Positions 33,742 to 41,755 of a DNA stretch of 64,000 nt are shown one piece after another (positions within the stretch are counted from its first letter, which is position 1; the number at the start of each line of letters is the position of its first letter). Under the pieces are notes generated by a model. That model saw only the letters and a list, made by a program, of their open reading frames with translations, was not told where the DNA came from and searched no databases. Both the position numbers and the translations under genes were made by a program. The stretch comes from SZUA-36 sp963759155 (GTDB taxonomy: Bacteria; Pseudomonadota; Gammaproteobacteria; Xanthomonadales; SZUA-36), in the NCBI GenBank assembly GCA_963759155.1, contig CAVWXX010000017.1:186001-250000 (forward strand), read 5' to 3'.

Positions 33742-36531
33742 TCAATCCGCGCCAAAATAAAAGGTCAGCAATGAATTCGGAGCACCTGCCAGGTAGAACG
33801 GTGCGGTGCAGGCCGGGTCACCCTGGCAATACTCCGCGAGGATATTGTCCACCTGGTAGCCCAGGATTATCTGCACGAAGTAAGGCAGATTGTTGGGCCT
33901 GCTGCCGACCACAGCGTCAGGGCCGTCGTGCGCATACCCGAAGCTGTGGGTCAGTTCGTGGAATACCAGCGGCGCCGCGCCGTTCACGCCCCAACCGGAT
34001 TTGATTTGCCCGCCTACGACCGTGTCACCCATCATGCCCTGTTCTACTTTTAGTTTGAGCGGCGGCACACCGTGTGCAAAGCCGGTGGATGTGGAGCACA
34101 TCACCAGCTTGAGCGCTCCGCCACCATCCGTGAGCGCCTGTTCGACGGCCGTGCGGAACTCCCCGTAGTTCGCGGGAAATGGACGCCAGGTCGGCGGATT
34201 GTCCTGGTAAGCGGGGTTCAGCAGGCTAGCCTGCGCGTCGAAGGCGGCACGGAAGCGGCTACTGTTAACGGCAAAATTCAGCCGGCCGAAGACCTTGCGG
34301 AAACGATCCTTTTGGGCAGGTGTCCAGTCTGCCAGGTTCGCCTGTGGGCAAACCGATAGAAATTCCTGGGAAACCGGGTCGGCGGCCGCAAGGAACATAT
34401 TATCCTCGAGACTGAAGCCGTCAAACATCCGGTTCGCATCGGCAACCACTGCTTCAGCTTCAGCCTTGTGCTGCGACTCCAGCAGGTGTGCGTCAGTGCT
34501 GTCGAGACCGAGATCCAGCAACTGCTGGTAGAGCGAAACCGGCGGTGCAACCGCATTGGCGGTAATGGTCACGGAGTCAGGCGCGCTGTTCACACCACCC
34601 TCCACTGCCACCAACTGGAATACGTAATCGCCCTCCAGGTCCGCCAGGAAAGTGGGTGAGGCGCCGTTGAACGCAGTAGCGTCGACCGCTGTACCCGCCG
34701 GGCCGGAAGTCAGTGACCACTGGTAGGTCAATGCCGCCAAGCCGTCGGCGTCATAACTGCCGCGCCCGTCCAGCGTCACGGTATCACCCACCTTGACCAC
34801 CTGGTCGCTGCCCGCGTCGGCAATCGGGTGTGGTGTCTGGGCAGGCGCATCGGCGATCACGCGAACACGGTCCGTGGAAACGTTGCCCACAGCGTCTTCG
34901 CCAACCAGTTCCAGTACAAAGGAGCCGGCAACATCGGGTGTAAAGACATAATGCAACTCGGCCTTTCCACCTCGTTGAATACGTTGAACTTCGGCAGTGC
35001 TTGCTGGATCCGGCCGGCTGACCACGCGCCACGTCAAATCGACAAGATCGCCGTCGGCGTCGCTAATTGTGGGCTTCAATTCAAATTGCTGTCCGACAAT
35101 CACGTGCGCGTCCGGGCCGGCATCGACCTGCGGCGGCTGGTTGATGTTGACGGCCAGGGCATTGATTTGCGTGCTGGCCGGATTACTGTTGACCTGGCCG
35201 TCATTCACCACGAGCTGAACCTCGTAGGTTCCGGGCAGGTCGGCGGTGAAGTCGGTCTTGGCCTTGGCGGTCGACCCGAGCACAGCAGTCGAACCGGCGG
35301 GCGCCGACACCAGTGTCCAGGCGTATGTCAAGGGGTCGAGGTCAGCGTCTGTGCTGCCTGCACTGCTAAGTTTCACGAGATCGCCCTCGGAAACGTCCTG
35401 CGGTGCACTGATGACCGCGTGCGGCGCCGAGTTGGTTACCAACGCCGTGGCCGTCACCGTTGTCGTCGCCGGCGTGCTGCTGGCACCACCGGTGTTGGTG
35501 ACCACCAGGCTGTATACATAGGCTCCGGCCACATCCGGCACGAAACTCTGATCGGCAGCAGCCGGATCACCGATGATAACGGTGCTGCCAGGTGGAGCCT
35601 GGTCCAGGGTCCAGGCGAATTTCAGACCACCGCCCACAACCGGGTCGCTGCTCCCACCATGAAGAATTACGCGTGCCCCCGTTTTCGGGTTCGGATTATC
35701 CAGGGTGATTACTGCAACCGGCGGCGTCGCGTTTTCCAGGTCGCTGATGTCGAGACGGAAAAACAGGCGACCGGCTTCCTCCTCCAGGTAAAACGCGAGC
35801 AGGTCGGTTTCAGGCGTTGAGGTATCACCAGGCGGGCTGACTGCCAGCGGTGGGACGCCAGCCCAATCTCCAACCGCTCCGTCGGAGACGTGAACGGCGA
35901 GCCGGGCAACTCCGGGTACTAACAGCAAGGCCACGATTAACGTAAAAGCGCGTGACCCTCGAAAACGCCACGCCAGCCCAAAGGTCAGGACCATGAGTAT
36001 GACGAGCCCGGCGATGGAGAGAGTGGGTATTGCGACCAGTGACCCAGGCGCTGCACCGCCGACCGGGAACGCCACCGATGTGGCCTGGAGAAAATCGCTA
36101 CGGCCGTCGGCCGTCGTGACAAACAGGTCTATGCGATTGCCAGTGGCCAGGCCAAGGTCCATCAACGAGGCATCGAACTCCACCACGTCTGACCCCGAGA
36201 CACCGTTGTCCAGGCCGACGTCAATACCTGCAGGAAGAGAAGTAGAAGGCCCAAACATTCCGGATAGAGGATCCTGACATGGTGCTGCGGATACCGCTGA
36301 AACAACCGGAGGCGGACGCGTGACCACGGCTTTTATCATATGCTCAATACCCGCTAATTGCTGCCCGCCCAGTGTCGTAACCGTGCAACCCGTATTAGGG
36401 TTACGATCGGAATCGAAGTAGACGGTGAAATCATCAGCGTGTGCGAGAAAGGGTGTACAAAGCGCCAGCAATGCAATGGCAAGACGGGCGCGAAAAATAT
36501 CCTTGAATGAATAGCCAAACCGGTGTGTCAT
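33742..36531 (-). CDS. Large PKD-repeat protein with C-terminal metzincin zinc site
   Basis: The 929-residue protein has a signal peptide (to about residue 32), then an about 145-residue beta domain. An IPTL-type hydrophobic segment follows at about residues 178-200 (AIPTLSIAGLVILMVLTFGL, then basic WRFRGSR) and a second hydrophobic segment. Several PKD/Ig-like repeats come next (ALVTNSAPHAVISAP, NINQPPQVDAGPDA, HPIADAGSDQVVKVGD). The C-terminal region carries FHELTHSFGYAHDG (His858, Glu859, His862, His868), a full HExxHxxGxxH metzincin motif. An exported or surface metalloprotease is inferred. IPTL segments normally end a protein, so the internal position is odd. Confidence 0.7.
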   Translation of the reverse strand: MTHRFGYSFKDIFRARLAIALLALCTPFLAHADDFTVYFDSDRNPNTGCTVTTLGGQQLAGIEHMIKAVVTRPPPVVSAVSAAPCQDPLSGMFGPSTSLPAGIDVGLDNGVSGSDVVEFDASLMDLGLATGNRIDLFVTTADGRSDFLQATSVAFPVGGAAPGSLVAIPTLSIAGLVILMVLTFGLAWRFRGSRAFTLIVALLLVPGVARLAVHVSDGAVGDWAGVPPLAVSPPGDTSTPETDLLAFYLEEEAGRLFFRLDISDLENATPPVAVITLDNPNPKTGARVILHGGSSDPVVGGGLKFAWTLDQAPPGSTVIIGDPAAADQSFVPDVAGAYVYSLVVTNTGGASSTPATTTVTATALVTNSAPHAVISAPQDVSEGDLVKLSSAGSTDADLDPLTYAWTLVSAPAGSTAVLGSTAKAKTDFTADLPGTYEVQLVVNDGQVNSNPASTQINALAVNINQPPQVDAGPDAHVIVGQQFELKPTISDADGDLVDLTWRVVSRPDPASTAEVQRIQRGGKAELHYVFTPDVAGSFVLELVGEDAVGNVSTDRVRVIADAPAQTPHPIADAGSDQVVKVGDTVTLDGRGSYDADGLAALTYQWSLTSGPAGTAVDATAFNGASPTFLADLEGDYVFQLVAVEGGVNSAPDSVTITANAVAPPVSLYQQLLDLGLDSTDAHLLESQHKAEAEAVVADANRMFDGFSLEDNMFLAAADPVSQEFLSVCPQANLADWTPAQKDRFRKVFGRLNFAVNSSRFRAAFDAQASLLNPAYQDNPPTWRPFPANYGEFRTAVEQALTDGGGALKLVMCSTSTGFAHGVPPLKLKVEQGMMGDTVVGGQIKSGWGVNGAAPLVFHELTHSFGYAHDGPDAVVGSRPNNLPYFVQIILGYQVDNILAEYCQGDPACTAPFYLAGAPNSLLTFYFGAD

Positions 36532-36737
36532 GATGTTGTTTCTTCCTCTAATTTTATTCCCTATTGAAGATAGGAAAGCTGCCCTCCTTCGCTGAAGAGA
36601 AGGCGATCTTGAATGATGGTGATCTTTCCCCTAGAAAATAACATGCTATACGCATGTTTTCACTTAAACTTTTCTAAATTTCTAAAGGTTTGGGGAAATT
36701 ATGACGTCATCCATTTCATAACGCGTCGACAACGTGT

Positions 36738-37340
36738 CTATTGAAGCAGAAGGTTATACGACACCAGAAACTGCTCGGAGTCACTGCCACGACGCGTGCG
36801 CGCCGCGGTGCTGAAACCGAATTTTACGGCATGACGACCAAGGAAAGGAACTGCAAAGGTAACGCCTAGCCGAACGTTTTTCTGCAGGTCTTCGCGTTTC
36901 TCACCATCGATGGTCTGTTGGCCGCCGGTAAACCGGTTCATATCCAGTGAAATCCACAGACCGGGCCGGAACCGGTGTACAAGGTGTGCCTCGAACGCGT
37001 AGATGGGATCCTGTTCACGTCGCCCCCCGGGATAGTCAGCGTCATCACTGAACATCCAGAAACCCGCGTCCAGTTCCAACAGCCAGCGCGGGCGCAATGG
37101 GAATATGGCGCCGAATTGCAGTCGTCCGGCCCAGCGATTTGAGCCGACGTTAATGAACCGGTCGCTTTTGTAGTGTCCGGTGGGTGGCGCCAGTTTGAAG
37201 CTGACACCAACGATGGGGCGCGGTTCTGCCCGCAATTGTTGGAAATCTTCACGCGTCATTGCTGGCGCGCCGAGCAGATTAACCGAAAGCGTTGCGCCCC
37301 GCCAGCGAAAAGGTCTGCATGTAACCGAGCGCCGAGGCAT
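36738..37340 (-). pseudogene. 5'-truncated outer-membrane 'phenol MetA'-type transporter gene
   Basis: The translation from about residue 17 (LSVNLLGAPAM) through GVSFKLAPPTGHYKSDRFIN and the beta-strand-rich C-terminus matches the C-terminal two thirds of the outer-membrane protein family annotated as 'MetA-pathway of phenol degradation' transporter. The signal peptide and first strands are missing. The first about 15 residues read unrelated DNA. Just upstream on the other strand is the 3' end of another broken gene, so a deletion probably removed both 5' ends. Expression or function is unlikely. Confidence 0.7.
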
Positions 37341-37375
37341 GGGTGTCTCGCTTCTTTTCCTTCTTTTCGCTCGAC

Positions 37376-37510
37376 AAGATTGTTGAAGCGATCACGGCAG
37401 GCAGGACAGGCAAGCCGGAAGAAGTCGCATCACTGGTGGCTTATCTGTGTTCTCCGGAAGCGGCGTATATAACCCGCCAGGTCGTTTCGGTGAATGGCGG
37501 AATGTGTTGA
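37376..37510 (+). pseudogene. 3' remnant of an SDR 3-oxoacyl/acetoacetyl-CoA reductase gene
   Basis: The plus-strand frame ending in TGA at 37508-37510 encodes KIVEAITAGRTGKPEEVASL, then VAYLCSPEAAYITRQVVSVN and GGMC. This is the typical C-terminal end of FabG/PhaB-type reductases (GR.G.PEE.A..V.YL.S..A.Y.TG....NGG). No start or Rossmann part is present. The usual Gly after the Thr is Arg here (ITRQ), which also suggests decay. Confidence 0.8.
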
Positions 37511-37566
37511 TGTGCAGCCAGTCACCATTGCCTTGCAGTGGATCCGTCAGATGATGAGCGTCCGTT

Positions 37567-38301
37567 TCAAAATGAGAAATCAGGCATGGAGTTCAGCGCA
37601 GACCGCATGGCATCGCTCCAGCCTTTCGTGATAGACAAAAAATAGGGGTCATTGTGCTCAAAGCGGTGCTCGTGGGCAACTCTGCACTCGTCGGCAGCGT
37701 GTACCTGCAGATCGAGTGGAAATCCAACGCTCAAATTGGCGTGGATAGTGGAATCAAATGACACGCAAAGCAGTTTGACCGCTTCTTCAAAGCTCATGTC
37801 GGCATGCAGTGCGCGTACCAGTATCGGCCGGCCGTATTTGGTTTCGCCGGATTGGAAAAAGGGATTATCCGGGGTTGATTCGATGAAATTACCTTCCGGG
37901 TAAATCAGGAACAAACGTGGTTCGCTGCCCTTGATCTGGCCGCCAAGAATCAGTGTCGCACCAAACAGCGATTCAGACGCAGGACCGGCGGCGGGGCCGT
38001 AATGTTTGACCACGTCGCGCAGGGTGTCGCCGAAAATTGTGGCAATCTGAAACATGGACGGCGCCTTGAGGATTGACGGTTTGCGATCTTCCGGCGCCTT
38101 GGTTCGCTCATCTACCAGGCTGACAACAGCCTGCGTTGTAGCCAGGTTGCCAGCAGACATTAATGTGATGACGCGTTCGCCGGGGATTTCCCAGCTACTC
38201 ATTTTCTTCACCTGTGCGACATCATCAACACCCGCGTTGGTGCGTGTGTCGGACATGAATACCAGTCCCTTGTTGAGTCGAAGTCCTACACAATACGTCA
38301 T
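37567..38301 (-). CDS. Anbu, proteasome-type peptidase
   Basis: Anbu is a self-compartmentalising Ntn-hydrolase related to HslV and proteasome beta subunits. The 244-residue protein begins MTYCVGLRLNKGLVFMSDTR, placing Thr2 as the N-terminal nucleophile after Met removal, with the SDTRTN stretch typical of the family. It is the last gene of a four-gene minus-strand operon with a circularly permuted ATP-grasp, an alpha-E protein and a transglutaminase-like protein. This association is established for Anbu. The substrate and exact role remain unsettled in the literature. Confidence 0.93.
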   Translation of the reverse strand: MTYCVGLRLNKGLVFMSDTRTNAGVDDVAQVKKMSSWEIPGERVITLMSAGNLATTQAVVSLVDERTKAPEDRKPSILKAPSMFQIATIFGDTLRDVVKHYGPAAGPASESLFGATLILGGQIKGSEPRLFLIYPEGNFIESTPDNPFFQSGETKYGRPILVRALHADMSFEEAVKLLCVSFDSTIHANLSVGFPLDLQVHAADECRVAHEHRFEHNDPYFLSITKGWSDAMRSALNSMPDFSF

Positions 38302-38330
38302 GGATCAGTAAACCTCATTGTTGCGTGCAC

Positions 38331-39149
38331 TTATTGTTGCACCTGCAATTGAACACTCATTTTTTCCTCTGTCGGGCCGTAGCGCATTCCCGAAACCGGC
38401 GAGGCATCATTGTAATCAAACCCGGTCGCTACACGGATGTAGCGTGCATCGGGCGAGTAGCCATTAGAGACATCGAAACCCAGCCAGCCAATGCCTTCAA
38501 ACCAGGCCTCGGCCCAGGCATGAGTTGCATCCTGGTCGATGCGGTCATTCATCATTAAATAGCCTGAGACATAACGTGCGGGATGGTCAAGCAGCCGCAT
38601 CGCGGTGATGAATATGTGGGCATGGTCCTGGCAAACGCCCGCACCATGAGTCAGCGCCTGTTCAGCACCGGTATCCGCGTCTGTCTGTCCTGTCGCGTAA
38701 GGTACGTGCCTGACGATCAGCGCAGAAAGGGCATGTGCGCGCGCGATATGATCATTCTGAGCGATATGATCATTCTGTCCGTTATCCAGTTCTTCCAGGA
38801 GTGCCTGGATTTTCGGTCCGGGCGTCGTCAATGGTGTCGCTCTCTTAAACGTCCACAAGGGCATAAAACCACGATGCCGCCCGATGATGCCTGCCGTGTC
38901 AGTGGTTTCAATTTCACCTTTGACATGGATAATGAGCCGGTCACCGCCCGGATCTATACTGATGAGGTCGACATGGTTGGCCAGGTGATCGGTGTAGCTC
39001 AATTCCTTGTGCCCGCCCTCGATGAGGACATCCCAACGGAGGATTGACTGCCCTTCCCGCTGCCTGGGTGTCAAGCGCACCTGTTGCAGTCCGTAGTCAA
39101 CGGGAGCGTCATATTGATAACTGGTGCTGTGATTGATAGTCAGTTGCAT
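38331..39149 (-). CDS. Transglutaminase-like cysteine protease of the Anbu operon
   Basis: The 272-residue protein has an N-terminal beta domain starting MQLTINHSTSYQYDAPVDYG and a transglutaminase-like domain. The catalytic triad is visible as Cys173 (GAGVCQDHAHIF), His210 (DATHAWAEAW) and Asp226 (WLGFDVSNG). An 18-bp in-frame tandem duplication gives QNDHIA twice at about residues 125-136. It starts two bases after the alpha-E stop and is followed by Anbu. It is thought to be a peptidase or amidase acting with the ATP-grasp product (inference from the family). Confidence 0.93.
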   Translation of the reverse strand: MQLTINHSTSYQYDAPVDYGLQQVRLTPRQREGQSILRWDVLIEGGHKELSYTDHLANHVDLISIDPGGDRLIIHVKGEIETTDTAGIIGRHRGFMPLWTFKRATPLTTPGPKIQALLEELDNGQNDHIAQNDHIARAHALSALIVRHVPYATGQTDADTGAEQALTHGAGVCQDHAHIFITAMRLLDHPARYVSGYLMMNDRIDQDATHAWAEAWFEGIGWLGFDVSNGYSPDARYIRVATGFDYNDASPVSGMRYGPTEEKMSVQLQVQQ

Positions 39150-39151
39150 TG

Positions 39152-40087
39152 TCAGAACCTGAAGTCTCGTTCAATCTGAGAGGCGAGAGCAGCGTTGTCG
39201 ATCAGGAATTCGCCGACATACTCATGCAAGCCGCGCTCGAAAACACTGTCGATATTGCAATCCTGTAGTTTCTGATACTGCATCTTTGCCATACGGCATG
39301 ACTGGTTCTCGATGCCGTATTCCAGCTCAAGGTGCCCCAGGTTATTCATGATTTTCTGGCAACAAAAAACCAGGGAACGTGGCATTTGCGGGTGCAGGAT
39401 CAAAAACTCCGCGACATTGAGCGGGCTGATATCCGTTCCGTAAAGCCACCGGTATGCCCGCCGTGCCGATACCGAGCGCAGTATCGTCTCCCAGTGGACC
39501 TGGTCGAGGGATGAGCCGATTTGCGCAAAGGATGGCAGCAGCAAATAATATTTCACATCCAGTATTCGCGCAGTATTGTCCGCACGCTCCAGGAACATGC
39601 CCAGTCTCGCAAAATTGTAACCATCGTTGCGCAGCATGGTGCCTGCCATGGCCCCGCGCACCAGCGCCTTCTGCTGACGGATGACACTCAACACGTCGGG
39701 CAAATCCCGCTGATCGACCGGCCCGGAAAGCAATTCCTGCAGCGTTATCCAGGCCTCGTTCGTTGCCTCCCAAACCTCCCTGGTCAGCGCCGTACGCGCC
39801 AGCCTGGCATTGTCTCTCGCCGCTTTAACGTTACTGATGACGCTGGCCGGGTTGCTTTTGTCGCGCAACAGGAAGTCGATGACCTCATCAGAGTCATAAT
39901 TATCATGCCGTGCTTCATAGGCAGCGAGTGCACCCGATGTCACCAGTATGGATTTCCATTCCGCAGCGGCAGTTGCCGAGCGTGTGAGCGCGATTCGAAA
40001 GCCGGCCTCAAGAAGCCGTGCACCATTTTCACTGCGCTCAAGATAGCGGAACATCCAGAACAAACCAGCAGCAGTTTTACCTAGCAT
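39152..40087 (-). CDS. Alpha-E domain protein of the Anbu operon
   Basis: The 311-residue, all-helical protein begins MLGKTAAGLFWMFRYLERSENGARLLEAGFR, characteristic of the alpha-E family (LFWMFRYLERSENGARLLEA). It contains HWETILRSVSARRAYRW and SLVFCCQKIMNNL. No catalytic residues are known for this family. It always accompanies circularly permuted ATP-grasp and transglutaminase-like genes, as here: four bases after the ATP-grasp gene and two bases before the transglutaminase gene. Confidence 0.93.
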   Translation of the reverse strand: MLGKTAAGLFWMFRYLERSENGARLLEAGFRIALTRSATAAAEWKSILVTSGALAAYEARHDNYDSDEVIDFLLRDKSNPASVISNVKAARDNARLARTALTREVWEATNEAWITLQELLSGPVDQRDLPDVLSVIRQQKALVRGAMAGTMLRNDGYNFARLGMFLERADNTARILDVKYYLLLPSFAQIGSSLDQVHWETILRSVSARRAYRWLYGTDISPLNVAEFLILHPQMPRSLVFCCQKIMNNLGHLELEYGIENQSCRMAKMQYQKLQDCNIDSVFERGLHEYVGEFLIDNAALASQIERDFRF

Positions 40088-40091
40088 CGCC

Positions 40092-41525
40092 TCATTCCTC
40101 CAGCACCCAGGTGTCTTTGGTGCCGCCGCCCTGGCTCGAATTGACCACCAATGAACCTTCGGTCATGGCCACGCGAGTCAGGCCTCCCGGTGTTATTTCG
40201 ATCCGCTTTGGTGACATCAGCACGAACGGCCGCAGATCGACATGCCGGGGTGACAGCCCCTGTTTTGTGAATATGGGCACGGTGGACAGCGCAAGCGTCG
40301 GTTGCGCAATATAATTGTCAGGCCGGGCTTTCAGCTTGTCGCGAAACGCGCTGATCTCTTTCTTGCTCGCTGCCGGACCGACAAGCATTCCGTAACCGCC
40401 TGAACCGTGCACCTCCTTCACGACCAGTTCACCAAGATGATCCAACACGTATTGGAGGTGGTCCGGGTTCGAGCAGCGCCAGGTCTGTACGTTATTCAGG
40501 ATTGGTTTCTCACCGGTATAGAATTCGATGATGTCCGGCATGTAGGAATAAAGCGCCTTGTCATCTGCAATCCCCGTGCCCGGCGCATTGGCAATGGTGA
40601 TCCCGCCGGCGCGATATACATCAAAAATCCCAGGCACACCGAGCATCGATTCCGGCTTGAAATTCAAAGGGTCAAGATAATCGTCATCGACCCGCCGGTA
40701 CAGGACATCTATTGTTTTATAGCCGCGTGTCGTACGCATTGCAATGCGGCCATCGACAACACGTAAATCGTGTCCTTCAACCAGCTCCGCGCCCATTTGG
40801 TCGGCGAGGAAGCTGTGCTCAAAATAGGCCGAATTATGGATGCCGGGTGTCAGTACAGCGACCACCGGCTTGCCATTGCAGGCTGGCGGAGCGCAGGCAC
40901 CCAGCGAGCGGTTGAGCACCACTGGATAATTGCTCACCTCACGCACCTGTATTTGCGAAAACAGCTCCGGAAACATGTGCAGCATCGTCTCGCGATTTTC
41001 GAGCATGTAGGAAACACCCGATGGTGTGCGTGCATTATCCTCCAGCACGAAAAAGTCATCCGGCCCGGTGCGGACAATGTCGGTGCCGATGATATGCGTA
41101 TAAATTCCGCCTGGTGGATCGACCCCCACCATCTGCGGTAGAAAAGCGACATTATTCGCGATCAGTTCAACCGGGATGCGGCCCGCGCGCAATATCTCCT
41201 GCCGGTGATAGATATCATGCAGGAAGGCATTGATTGCCCGCACGCGCTGCTCAATTCCTCGCGACAGTTTGCGCCATTCACGCGCGGAAATAATGCGCGG
41301 CACCACGTCAAAGGGGATCAGCCTCTCATCGGCATCTTCGCTGCCATAGACATTAAAGGTGATTCCGGTCTTGCGAAAAAAGGCCTCGGCCTGTGCCGCT
41401 TTAAGACGAATCCGGTCGGGGTCTGCGCCAGCGAACCATTGGCCATAATCCACATAGGGTTCGCGCATGCTGATTCCATCACCCGGTTCTGCCGGGTTCA
41501 GCATCTCGTCAAAAAAGTCGGTCAT
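40092..41525 (-). CDS. Circularly permuted ATP-grasp (type 2) protein
   Basis: The 477-residue protein matches the circularly permuted ATP-grasp family: DYGQWFAGADPDRIRLKAAQ, GVYMLENR-type region (SGVSYMLENRETMLHMFPEL), VAVLTPGIHNSAYFEHSFLA, IANAPGTGIADDKALYSYMP, and the glycine-rich VKEVHGSGGYGMLVGP loop. Such proteins are proposed to be peptide or amide ligases that make or attach a short peptide tag. It is the first gene of the Anbu operon. The 230 bases upstream carry a 41-bp dispersed repeat. Confidence 0.93.
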   Translation of the reverse strand: MTDFFDEMLNPAEPGDGISMREPYVDYGQWFAGADPDRIRLKAAQAEAFFRKTGITFNVYGSEDADERLIPFDVVPRIISAREWRKLSRGIEQRVRAINAFLHDIYHRQEILRAGRIPVELIANNVAFLPQMVGVDPPGGIYTHIIGTDIVRTGPDDFFVLEDNARTPSGVSYMLENRETMLHMFPELFSQIQVREVSNYPVVLNRSLGACAPPACNGKPVVAVLTPGIHNSAYFEHSFLADQMGAELVEGHDLRVVDGRIAMRTTRGYKTIDVLYRRVDDDYLDPLNFKPESMLGVPGIFDVYRAGGITIANAPGTGIADDKALYSYMPDIIEFYTGEKPILNNVQTWRCSNPDHLQYVLDHLGELVVKEVHGSGGYGMLVGPAASKKEISAFRDKLKARPDNYIAQPTLALSTVPIFTKQGLSPRHVDLRPFVLMSPKRIEITPGGLTRVAMTEGSLVVNSSQGGGTKDTWVLEE

Positions 41526-41677
41526 TAAAACCCCTGTCGCGATAAAGTCTGTTAATCATCTCAGCAATGATACAGCCTTAAGTCCCTGAGCGGGCGATTG
41601 GAAAAGCGCGGCAGGCACATTAACCGGACGAAATAATGCTCTCAAGTTCGCCGAGGAAGCGCAGTACTTCAGCCGGC

Positions 41678-41718
41678 GTGTTGTAGGATGGGGGTTAAAT
41701 GTGGCTGTCTTGGCTTTT
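41678..41718 (+). repeat. 41-bp dispersed repeat, copy 2
   Basis: GTGTTGTAGGATGGGGG followed by TTAAATGTGGCTG and TCTTGGCTTTT; 40 of 41 bases match the inverted copy at 28669-28709. A T-rich tail (GCTGCTGCTTTTTTTGGC) follows. It lies between the Anbu operon and the next gene. The remaining intergenic bases 41526-41677 hold nothing I recognise. Confidence 0.8.
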
Positions 41719-41755
41719 TGCTGCTGCTTTTTTTGGCTTTTTTACCCTCCTCCGT

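Noticed and set aside
25830..37510. Prophage or integrative element inserted at tRNA-Glu
   Set aside because: No integrase, phage structural gene or repeated tRNA 3' end was noticed; the accessory gene content alone is not enough.
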